A stretch of 64,000 bases of DNA from Megascapheus bottae (Eukaryota; Chordata; Mammalia; Rodentia; Geomyidae): positions 19,329,610-19,393,609 of the forward strand of contig JANJXV010000025.1 of NCBI GenBank assembly GCA_024803745.1. The letters are read 5' to 3'. Both the position numbers and the translations under genes were made by a program. This document shows positions 56,450 through 64,000 of this stretch, one piece after another. Within the stretch, counting starts at the first letter, position 1, and each line of letters begins with the position of its first letter. A model generated the notes under the pieces. It was not told where the DNA came from. It saw only the letters and a list, made by a program, of their open reading frames with translations, and did not search any database.

Positions 56450-56687
56450 CTACTATAAAGGGGTCTTGAACTTAGGACCTCAGGATGGTCCCTAAGCTTT
56501 TGTGCTCAAGGCTAGAGCTCTAGTACTTGAGCCATAGCTCCATTTTATGGCTTTTTTTTTTTTTTAAAGTTAATTGGAGGTTAGAGGCTCATGGACTTTC
56601 CTGCCCAGGCTGGCTTTGAACTCTCAATCCTCAAATCTCAACCTCCTGAGTGGCTTGGATTATTGGCATAAGCCACCAGTGCCCATC
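56450..56687 (-). mobile_element. SINE, 7SL-like-left dimer
   Basis: ggggtcttgaacttaggacc, cttgagccatagctccattt, internal T run (about 56553-56566), agttaattggaggttagagg, caggctggctttgaactctc, ttattggcataagccaccag. Directly followed by an inverted SINE. Confidence 0.9.
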
Positions 56688-56689
56688 TT

Positions 56690-56830
56690 ATAAGACTTTT
56701 ATCTCCAGTTAACCACAAAATAAAAACACCAGAAGTAACTCAAATGATAACATGCCAGCTTTGAATGAGAAAGCTAAGGGGCAGTGCCCAGAATCTGAGT
56801 TCTAGCCCTGGTACCAGCACAAACAATAGA
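56690..56830 (+). mobile_element. SINE right half with linker, 5' truncated
   Basis: ttatctccagttaaccacaa, right monomer aagtaactcaaatgataaca to ctagccctggtaccagcac. In inverted orientation to the SINE ending at 56687. Confidence 0.82.
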
Positions 56831-57696
56831 GTGGATTTCTACATTGGGAAAGAATTGGGCTAGTTGGCCTTCAACATTGCTCTGGATTCTATGGCATGGG
56901 AAAGATATAGCTAAAAGAGATCCAAACTAAATGTCAGCTCCAAAAAACTCCCTCCAGGTATTTTGACACATTAAATTTGTTTGATCATATGGAGTGAAGT
57001 ACTCAACAGACCTTCCTCAGAAAAAGCAATACTTCCTTCTGCCACCTTTTCTCTCTAAAAAATCTCTCAACTGATAGCCTTAAATTGAATTCTGAAATAA
57101 GGCCATTCTTTTTTGGAACAAGGAAAGGAAAAAAGATTAACACAGTGAACATCAAACCTTTTCTTTGAAAAGAAGGGACTTAATGAATTCCTTGGCCTGA
57201 TCTTAATACTACTAAGATTCATTTTGTAATTTACATTATTTTGAATTATAATTCTAAGCTCTTGCTTTGGTTACAAAACTCAAGTCACAAGATTAAAATG
57301 TCCATTTCCTGGAGAAGGACTTCCCTGCCTCCTAGGCTTGTCTGTATGGTAGGAGACGAGCTATGTCAGTTTTAAATACATGAAGGGTAAAGGAATATAG
57401 ACTGGGCATGCAGGTCCTTTTTTATTTTTTTCCTGACAACTGACTGGCAGACCCAGCAAATGAATAATGTTGTACCATACCTTGATGCTGCAGCTGTTGT
57501 AGTTTGTATGAAAATGCATTGTCCTTGTTACTCGGGAGACAGTGGGAGCCAAGTAGTCTAATTTATGGCCAGGATGTTTTCTTGGTCCCATCTAGGCTAT
57601 GCCCTCTTCTAGGCATCCTAGATCTTTTCTTTTCCGTACAGTTGTTGCTAAATTCAGAAATAACTCATTTTTACTTTTTAAAACTGTTCATTCTTG

Positions 57697-57920
57697 GCCA
57701 AGGCACTGGTGGCTCATATCTGTAATTCATGTGGGATATAAGGATCCCAGTTCAAAACTAGCCCGGGTATGAAAGTCAGTGAGTCTCATCTCCAATTAAC
57801 CATCAAAACACAAGACGTGAAGTTGTGGCCCAAGTTGAAAGTGTACCAACCTTGAGTGGAAAAGCTAAGGGACAGTACCCTGGCCCTGAGTTCAAGCTCT
57901 GGTACTGGCACAAAATTTTA
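57697..57920 (+). mobile_element. SINE, 7SL-like-left dimer
   Basis: caaggcactggtggctcata, ggatcccagttcaaaactag, linker catctccaattaaccatc, right monomer tggcccaagttgaaagtgta to gagttcaagctctggtactg. Confidence 0.88.
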
Positions 57921-58267
57921 AATTAAAAGAATCTAAGCGGTCATTCTTGAATCTAGCATCCCAGCTAGAGTCAGAGATGGGGGCCAGAAAGTGTGAGTGC
58001 ATGGATCTTAGTGTGGGAACCAGTGGCATTCATGTTCCCATTGAGAAGCTGCCTGCTCAGCTGTCTTGTGACTTACCTTTGTTTTAGATCCCATACATGA
58101 TAGGCCAGTAGATTCAACAAGCATGAAAACTTGAATGAGGCTAATGAATAGGAGACATGGAATAGCACAGGTGAATTATGCTTATATTAAAAGCAATGTA
58201 TAGTACCCATTTATCTTGTCTCATATTTCATTCAGTAAAAATATTACCCTATCTATGTTTTTTCAGG

Positions 58268-58492
58268 GGAGGGTGTGCTGGTCCTGGGGTATAAACCTAG
58301 GGCCTGCATGCTGTTTTGCTCAAGGCTAGCCCTGTACCACTTGAGTCATAGCTCTACTTCTGGCCTTTATGGTATTAATTAGAAATAAAAGTTTCACAGA
58401 CTTTCTTTCCCAGGCTACCTTTGAACTCTGATCCTTAGATCTCAACCTCCTGAGTAACTAGAATTATAAACATGAGCCATCAGCACCCAGCT
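58268..58492 (-). mobile_element. SINE, 7SL-like-left dimer
   Basis: ggtcctggggtataaaccta, gctcaaggctagccctgtac, gtattaattagaaataaaag, caggctacctttgaactctg, ataaacatgagccatcagca. It faces the + SINE starting at 58519. Confidence 0.9.
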
Positions 58493-58518
58493 TTTTTATT
58501 ATTTCATTAAAGTTATTT

Positions 58519-58796
58519 AGCCGAGCACAATGGTTCACACCTGTAATCCTAGCTACTCAGGAGGCTGAGATCTGAGGATCACAGCTCAAAGCCAGCCCAG
58601 GCACAGTGAGACTCTTATCCCAATTAATCAATAGAAAATGGCAAGTGGGGCAATGGCTCAAGGGTAAAGCGGTAGCCTTGACCTGAAGAGCTCAGGGACA
58701 GCGCCCAGTCCTAGGAGTAGGGCAATAGCCTTGAGCTGAAGAACTCAGGGACAGAACCCAGGTCCAGAATGCAATCGCCATTACCCACCAAAAAAA
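58519..58796 (+). mobile_element. SINE, 7SL-like-left dimer with internal duplication
   Basis: gccgagcacaatggttcaca, gaggctgagatctgaggatc, linker atcccaattaatcaatag, right monomer containing a repeated segment: gtagccttgacctgaagagc ... cagcgcccag, then again atagccttgagctgaagaac ... cagaacccag. A-rich tail. Flanks aagttattta and cagttatttgg. Confidence 0.9.
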
Positions 58797-59169
58797 CAGT
58801 TATTTGGAAACATGTTAGCAAAACAAGTCAAGTTATAAAGCTTGTAGAAGTGATTGTTATTGGTCACTGAAGGTTTATGTGTGTGGTTTGGATCCTTTGT
58901 TTTTGCAAGTTATGGGAAATTGGAGATGGTATATTACCTATTGTTTAGCACCTAGAACAGTGCTGTGCCACTACCATTTCTCCCTTGCTTCTCTCTGGCT
59001 TCAGGGAGTCTTTGAACTTCTCGAGATTATCTCATCACTTTATTGACACTAGTCCTGGCCTAGGAGAGAAGAGGAGACCTTTGAGGCTACTCAAGAGGCT
59101 GAATTCCAAGAGTCTTCCTGATTCCTCAAGTGTGTTTTCCTAGCAGGCCGTGTCCCAACAAGCATCAAG

Positions 59170-59285
59170 CCAGGCTGTATCCTTGACCTTGGACACTTCT
59201 CACTATGAGCCTCAATTTCCTTAATAGCAAAGTGAGTAGACTGAACGATAGCATATCTAAAGGTTCATTCCATTTGAAATATTCC
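59170..59285 (+). mobile_element. MIR relic
   Basis: gaccttggacacttctcact, gagcctcaatttccttaata and gcaaagtgagtagactgaac follow the MIR core. Confidence 0.65.
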
Positions 59286-60067
59286 TTAGGTCATACTTCT
59301 TCATTTAGAATTTGATAATCTACTTTGCCATAATTCCTGATTATGTTGGCTTTATAGCTTAATGCATCAGATTTTTCAAGAGAGTCTTTTGCAAAATAAC
59401 TATAATTCCTAAAATTTAAAATTAAGAAAGGGAGAAGGGAAGAAGGTAGAAGAGTGTTCGACTCTGAAGGCTAGAATGATGCCAATAGAATAACAAATGA
59501 AAATGATATTCTTTAGAAAAAAATTCTTACCATACAGTGTGGTTTTATGTTTCTTTTATCTTTTTAAGAGAAAGTAACATAAGCTTGAAAAGCAGTAAGT
59601 ATGTAAAGAGAAAATTTGTCAACTGATATTGGAAGATCTGACCTAGGTCACACATAAATCTCCCAGACAAGCGCTGTAAGACAAGCTATAATTTTCAGGG
59701 AATAAAAGAGAAAATGAAAACCATAGCTGGTGTCTTCTCTAAGTTACACAGGTGAATTCACTCTCAATTTCTGATGGTGTCTCTAAATATAATGAAAAGG
59801 AGCTAGAAGCAAGGTCTGTTTTTACCATTGTAGGTAAAAAGTACCTTCCTTTATAGAGGAAAAAGCATGAGGCGAAACTTTCAGAATTACTTTAGTCATC
59901 AACATAGTTGACTGTTTCCTTTCCAGGATCATTTTCCAAAGTCGTAAGTCATGATCTAGGGACTTTTCTAATTGCCAACCTGTGGCAAGTGGTCCTGCAA
60001 AGACATATATGATAAATGTTAATATAACAACAGCAAGATCTCACTGGTCTTTATGATTGCCTTTTTC

Positions 60068-60362
60068 TTCCTCCAGTATTGGCATTTGAACTCATGCTTC
60101 CCATATACTAGACAGATGCTCTACTGCTAAGTTACACCTCCAGTCCTGGGTTTTATATATAAACTTATGTTTTCTGCTGGTATTGCGCCTGGTCAGCAAT
60201 CCACCTATTTTAGGCTTCCCATCATTGCTAGAATGACTGGCATGGGCCCATTTGTGGGTTGAAAAGGGGATCTCATAAATATTTTTGCCACAAACCACAA
60301 TCCTCCCATTATTAGTCTTCTAAATAGCTAGGATTACAGGCACGAGCCACTGGCACCTGGCT
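60068..60362 (-). mobile_element. Old SINE, ID plus B1-like
   Basis: ID-like part ggcatttgaactcatgcttc and ctactgctaagttacacctc; B1-like end aatagctaggattacaggca. The middle contains an inserted or diverged stretch. Confidence 0.6.
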
Positions 60363-60839
60363 TATAGATGCCTTTTATGATGTCATTCTCCCCCATTTAA
60401 ACAAATAAGGCACTCTTACATCTGAATGGGAGATAAGTCTTAGTTAGTATGGCTTTAAATCTTGGATCTAATGGCTGACCAAAGGAGAAGAGCTGTGCCT
60501 AGAAGAGAGGGAGAGAAGAGGTTCATCTAATTTGCATATCAAAACACTACTAATTCTAGAGACTGATTAACAAAGACTATTTCTGTAGCAATTATTATTC
60601 TGTTTATTGTCCCAAAGTACTAGTAAGACATGGAAACCACCCCTCACAAGCAAAATGTATAAGCAGGAATGTGAGGCTGGACAAGTTAGTTATGAACAGC
60701 ATTTCATATGTGGCAGGGTGCAAGCAATCCATCAGTCCTAACAATATTATTGTGTTCCTCTGAACTCTGCTCTCACAGCCAGGCATTTGGAAGGCAGAAC
60801 TAGAATAAAGATGGGTGTTCATGAAGCTAACATTTTATA

Positions 60840-61060
60840 TTGAATACCTTTCGTACCACTTTTAATGTGCTATAAAACTATGGGCTTCGCTTTTTCATGA
60901 ACTGTGTGCAAAAGCAGAGGCAATGACTAGGGATTGACTTTGTTTGGGTTTGTTTTATGGTTACTGCACCCGTGTAGTAATGTGATCTTGAAAAAGGTAA
61001 ACAACAAAGCGTTTAGCAATGAAAAATATGCCTAATATAAATAGTCAACTGCCTGGCAGT
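60840..61060. promoter_or_regulatory. Candidate regulatory element with adjacent FOX and SOX motifs
   Basis: SINE-free block. It contains GTAAACA at 60997-61003 overlapping AACAAAG at 61003-61009, matching forkhead and SOX cores, with attgactttgtttgggtttg upstream (another SOX-like core in reverse). Function is inferred. Confidence 0.3.
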
Positions 61061-61665
61061 TCAGAATTTGAAAAATATGACTGTGGTATTAAATTTTCTG
61101 GTGGAATTAACAGAGGAACAGAATACAGCCTTTAAGGCAATATATCTGAGAGAAGGAAAGAAGATAATACATCTAACTCTATGGTCTATGTGGCATTCAT
61201 ATAAAGGAAAGCACAGTAGCTTTATTTAATTGAGAAAATGAATCAATTACAATGATGTCGCATCATCAGATTCTTGTGAAATAGAAGATATAAGTCACTG
61301 CATTGGGTAACAGTGTTAAAAAGTAATTGAGTATCTTAAGCATTTTGAATCAATTTCAGGTATAGACAGTGCTACCTTAATACAAAATTTATGAAGGTGA
61401 TTTCATGTAATATGTTACTATCATTTTGTGCAATAAAACCTGGTAAAAACACGTCTTTCCACAAACCTGGGCCAAACAGAATAGTTATAACAAAATAAAA
61501 ATGGCTTTGATTGCTTCTTCCCTGTCTACTGTAGTATAAAAAGCAAGTGTTAAAATAGTGTAATTTTAAGCTGTCTCTGTGTTGCTCTACTTTTAACCCA
61601 CAGAGAATCTTTAGGGTCTTTAGGAAAGCTCAAGTTACTGGGACAGTGTCTCATAAACCATTTCT

Positions 61666-61843
61666 TTTTTTATTTTTTTGCCGGTCCAGGGGCTTGACCT
61701 CAGGGCTTTCTCAAGGTTAATGCTCTACAACTTGAACCATAGCACCACTTCCAGCTTTTCCTGTGTATGTATTACCAAGGAATTGAACCCAGGGCTTCAT
61801 GCATGCTAGGCAAGGTCTCTACCACTAGGCCACACTCCCAGCC
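61666..61843 (-). mobile_element. SINE, ID-like-left dimer with perfect target-site duplication
   Basis: T-rich tail, right monomer ccaggggcttgacctcaggg (shortened) to gaaccatagcaccactt, left monomer aaggaattgaacccagggct, ending ctcccagcc. Flanks ctcataaaccatttct at 61650-61665 and 61844-61859 are identical. Confidence 0.95.
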
Positions 61844-61874
61844 CTCATAAACCATTTCTAATTTATGTATGAAT

Positions 61875-61899
61875 GTGTGTGTGTGTGTGTGTGTGTGTG
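61875..61899. repeat. (TG)n microsatellite
   Basis: About twelve GT units. Confidence 0.95.
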
Positions 61900-61975
61900 G
61901 TGCCTGTACCAGTAATGGAGCTCCACTTCCAACATTTTGCTGGTTAATGGGAGGTAAGAACTCTCCTATTGAAGT
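61900..61975 (-). mobile_element. SINE fragment (right monomer end plus linker)
   Basis: gtgcctgtaccagtaatgga, gctccacttccaacattttg, gctggttaatgggaggtaag: a piece of a reverse dimer. Confidence 0.65.
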
Positions 61976-62321
61976 AGAAACATCCGACTATGTCTGGGGG
62001 GGCACGAAGACCTGTGCTTAGAAAAACAAATACATAAATGTGTCATATCAATGGAGTTACTTGGGTTTTTCAACATTGTCCTTAAGATAGTGGTGGTGAA
62101 CAGCTCTGCCTCCTCTCATAATGTGGATCTTTACCTGTGAAGTCTTGTCTGGAAATTTCCTTGGCTTGAAGAAGTAGAAGGAGCAGTGATTCAAGTACCA
62201 CTGAACAAAAACTATCAGGGTAGACTTCCTTGTCTGGGTTCAGTAGGGCAGTGGAGGCAATGCATGGGAGACATAAACAGTTGAGATAGTGTACGGAAAA
62301 GCACCTTTTCAAGCTCTCAGG

Positions 62322-62350
62322 AGCCAGGCGTGGTGACACACACCTATAAT
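62322..62350 (+). mobile_element. 7SL/B1-like head fragment
   Basis: agccaggcgtggtgacacac then acctataatc, cut off abruptly where repeat-family copy E begins. Confidence 0.7.
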
Positions 62351-62623
62351 CTTTTTTTTAATTGTTACTATAAAGGTAATGAACATAAGTCATGTAGAGT
62401 ACATTTTTGGGGGGACAGTGTCACCCCTTCCCTCACTCTCTTCCAGTTTTTCCTTCCTGTTCCCCCCACCACACATAAGTTGTATAGTGTCTCACAGTGT
62501 CTAATAAAGTACCACTGCTACATTTGTTAACCCTTTGTCCCTCCATTTCTGTGTGCCACCTTACATTTGCAAAGACAGATAAACAAGCCAATACGAAAAC
62601 AAAATTAAAAAATAACAATGAAA

Positions 62624-62855
62624 TAGCGGTGGCTTACGCCTGTAATCCTAGCTACTCAGGAAGCTGTGATCTGAGTGAGGATCAAGGCTCAAAGCCAGCC
62701 TGACCACTAAAGGCCATGAGACTCTTACCTTCAGTTAACTACTAGAAAACTGGAAGTGGGGTTGAGGCTCAAGGGGAGGGTTGTAGCCTTGAACTGAAGA
62801 GCTCAGGGACAGCCCAGGCTCAGAGTCCAAGCCCCACAACCGACAAAAATATAGA
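62624..62855 (+). mobile_element. SINE, 7SL-like-left dimer, nested in a repeat copy
   Basis: cggtggcttacgcctgtaat, gaggatcaaggctcaaagcc, linker ccttcagttaactacta, right monomer ggttgaggctcaaggggagg to agtccaagccccacaaccg. The tail merges into GATA-type repeats at 62856-62887. Confidence 0.92.
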
Positions 62856-62887
62856 TATAGATGGATGGATAGATAGATAGATAGATG
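62856..62887. repeat. (GATA)n/(GGAT)n microsatellite
   Basis: Short tetranucleotide run derived from the SINE tail. Confidence 0.93.
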
Positions 62888-63026
62888 TCAATGAAGGACA
62901 ATCTTCTTGTTTCCATTTGCTGGAATTCATTTTGATAAATATTGTTTTATATGATCAGCTGCACATAGACATTGTATCTTTGAATTTCTCTCTCCTAATC
63001 CTATCCTCCTTTGGTCTCACTGACAC

Positions 63027-63455
63027 ACCTGTACTCAGGAGGCTGAAATCTGAGGATTGAGAATCGAAGCCAGCCCAAGCAGGAAAGTCTGTGAGACTCT
63101 GTGTTCAATAAACTATAAGAAGCTGGAGCCAGGCACCAGTGGCTCACACCTGTAATCCTAGCTACTCAGGAGATTGAGATCTGAGAATTGGGGTTCAAAG
63201 CCACCCAAGCACAAAAGTTTGTGAGACTCTTATCTCTAATTAACCACCAGAAAACTGGAAGTGGCGCTATGGCTTAAGTGGTAGAGCACTAGCCTTGAGC
63301 TGAAGAGCTTAGGGACAGCACCCAGGCCCAGACTTCAAGCCCCATGACCTACCAAAAAAAGAAAAGCTGGAAGTGGCACTGTGGCTCAAGTGGTACAATG
63401 ATCATCTTGAGCCCCAGAGTTCAAGATATAAGACTGCAAAAAAGAAAAAGCTGAG
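63027..63455 (+). mobile_element. SINE, 7SL-like-left dimer, split by a nested SINE
   Basis: The left monomer and linker at 63027-63128 (cctgtactcaggaggctgaa, tgttcaataaactataag) are followed by the right monomer at about 63364-63455 (ggaagtggcactgtggctca). The SINE at 63127-63363 sits between, with agaagctgg / aaaagctgg at the junctions. Confidence 0.88.
63127..63363 (+). mobile_element. SINE, 7SL-like-left dimer, nested, full length
   Basis: agccaggcaccagtggctca, cacctgtaatcctagctact, linker tatctctaattaaccacc, right monomer gctatggcttaagtggtaga, gagctgaagagcttagggac, A tail. Confidence 0.93.
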
Positions 63456-63540
63456 CCGAGCCATAGGAGGTTGAGACTTAGAGTGGAGATTTCAAGGCCA
63501 GCATGGGCTACATAGTAAGACTGTTTTGAAAACAAAATCT
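63456..63540 (+). mobile_element. B1-like SINE fragment
   Basis: ccgagccataggaggttgag, ttcaaggccagcatgggcta, catagtaagactg: a canonical-B1-like monomer of a different type from the dimer left halves. Confidence 0.7.
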
Positions 63541-63880
63541 CACTCGGGCATCAGATGGAAGGATGCAGAAGTGTATAAACAAAGCTGATGCTTTCGACAA
63601 GCTGACAGTCTAAAAGGCCTCTATACCAGCATTGATTATCATGCCAAGCGTAAATGTATACAAATCCCATTGTTTTTAAATGATGTGATGATGCTCTAAG
63701 ACAGATGGTATAGAAAAAGGAGTTCTAAAGAAGTTTTGTACCGTATAGCTGGTCCTATGTATTCTAGCCCACCCCATCTCCTGGGAGGCCTAAGTTATGT
63801 AGACCTGTGAGACCAGTGATTGTCAACCCTGCATACATGAGGGCGCTTGTACAAGTCAAGTACTTTTAAAAGTAACATTA

Positions 63881-64000
63881 GCTGCTGAGAATGAATGTGG
63901 CTTAGTGGTAGAGCGTTAGGCAAGCACTAGCATGCATGAAGCCCTGGGTTTGATTTCTCAGTATCACATAAACAGGACTAAGGGGTAGAGCACTAGCCTT
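63881..64000 (+). mobile_element. SINE, ID-like-left dimer, cut by the window end
   Basis: gctgctgagaatgaatgtgg, cttagtggtagagcgttagg, gggtttgatttctcagtatc, linker cataaacagg, and the start of the right monomer (aggggtagagcactagcctt). Confidence 0.85.

Larger units (their letters stand above)
62351..63022 (+). repeat. Unclassified dispersed repeat family, copy E, split by a SINE
   Basis: T-rich start, ataaaggtaatgaacataag, tcaccccttccctcactctc, cacacataagttgtatagtg, acccctttgtccctcc-type block, then after the SINE (62624-62890) gaattcattttgataaatat, gatcagctgcacatagacat. Same block order as copies A and C. Confidence 0.65.
1..64000 (+). other. MAP2K5: MAP2K5 (MEK5) internal gene segment
   Basis: The window lies within the dual-specificity MAP kinase kinase 5 gene, transcribed on the + strand. 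Four exons (11213-11286, 12246-12296, 19568-19639, 42685-42714) join in frame to give an uninterrupted 75-residue segment plus two bases of the preceding Asp codon. It follows human MEK5 from the HRD aspartate (283) to Gln358 as I know it. All introns have GT-AG ends. The exon before (ending with HR and the first base of the Asp codon) and the exon after (starting IQKNQG) were looked for by eye and not found, so neither gene end is here. Calling the full window part of the gene is inference from the + exons and the absence of any other gene. Confidence 0.93.
42715..64000 (+). other. MAP2K5: MAP2K5 intron, 5' part after the microexon
   Basis: At least 21,286 nt and still open at the window end. 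It contains many SINEs in both orientations, an L1 3' relic near 55.7 kb, repeat-family copy E near 62.4 kb, and SINE-poor blocks at about 42.7-44.2, 47.6-49.6, 51.7-54.9 and 60.4-61.6 kb. The 44.5-46.4, 51.7-54.9 and 58.8-59.2 kb stretches show nothing I can name apart from simple repeats. Confidence 0.85.

Noticed and set aside
379..62703. Small ORFs of 60-166 residues on both strands
   Set aside because: None matches a protein family I recognise and most sit in SINEs, microsatellites or AT-rich intron. Several are simple translations of (CA)n, (GAAA)n, (CT)n or SINE consensus.
42715..64000. Next MAP2K5 exon (IQKNQGSLMPL...)
   Set aside because: Scanned by eye for the expected coding sequence and its splice sites; none found, so it probably lies beyond the window.

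Overview
The window is nuclear DNA from a placental mammal, almost certainly a rodent. It shows spliced exons with GT-AG boundaries, ancient mammalian repeats (MIR, old L1 tails, MER5A- and MER3-like DNA transposon relics) and a dense, lineage-specific set of SINEs. Many SINEs are dimers: an ID-like (tRNA-Ala-derived) left monomer, or a 7SL/B1-like left monomer, joined to the same right monomer. An ID-like dimer of this design is what I recall as IDL-Geo, described from kangaroo rats, pocket mice and pocket gophers (Geomyoidea). I therefore infer a geomyoid or related castorimorph rodent; this rests on memory of the repeat family, not on a database search.

The only protein-coding gene I can support is MAP2K5 (MEK5, the MAP kinase kinase that activates ERK5), on the + strand. 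Four consecutive coding exons are visible: 11213-11286, 12246-12296, 19568-19639 and 42685-42714. Together they encode MEK5 from the HRD aspartate (human residue 283) to residue 358, covering the catalytic loop, DFG motif, activation loop with Ser311/Thr315, APE-equivalent PER motif, helix F and the following segment. Neither the preceding exon (ending in HR+G) nor the following exon (IQKNQG...) is in the window, so the window lies inside the gene and more than 99.5% of it is intron. The last exon is a 30-nt microexon coding LALGRFPYPQ, the ten residues absent from the known short MEK5 isoform.

Intron layout: 1-11212 (partial; old L1 tail, many SINEs, a SINE-poor block at about 5413-6990 with a MEIS/TGIF-like palindrome and paired AP-1 sites); 11287-12245 (959 nt, no recognisable SINE, looks conserved); 12297-19567 (SINEs, a fragment of an unclassified repeat family, a MER3-like relic, an L1 ORF2 relic); 19640-42684 (23 kb, including a strongly SINE-depleted stretch at about 34.4-39.9 kb that looks like a cluster of conserved noncoding elements); and 42715-64000 (partial; SINE-poor blocks around 43.5 kb, 47.6-49.6 kb and 60.4-61.6 kb). 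MAP2K5 introns are known to lie beside the developmental transcription-regulator gene SKOR1 and to form part of the human restless-legs MAP2K5/SKOR1 association locus, so distal-enhancer content is plausible. I cannot measure conservation from one sequence.

I found no bacterial-type features, CRISPR arrays, intact rRNA or tRNA genes, intact retroviral genes, or other protein-coding genes. The long ORFs lie mostly in SINEs and microsatellites. The most interesting signals are the alternative microexon; a (TG)n(GA)n tract ending 60 nt before the catalytic-loop exon; an ancient inverted repeat flanking the two catalytic/activation-loop exons; the candidate regulatory blocks; the modular SINE families with a shared right half; and an unclassified dispersed repeat family present in about five pieces.
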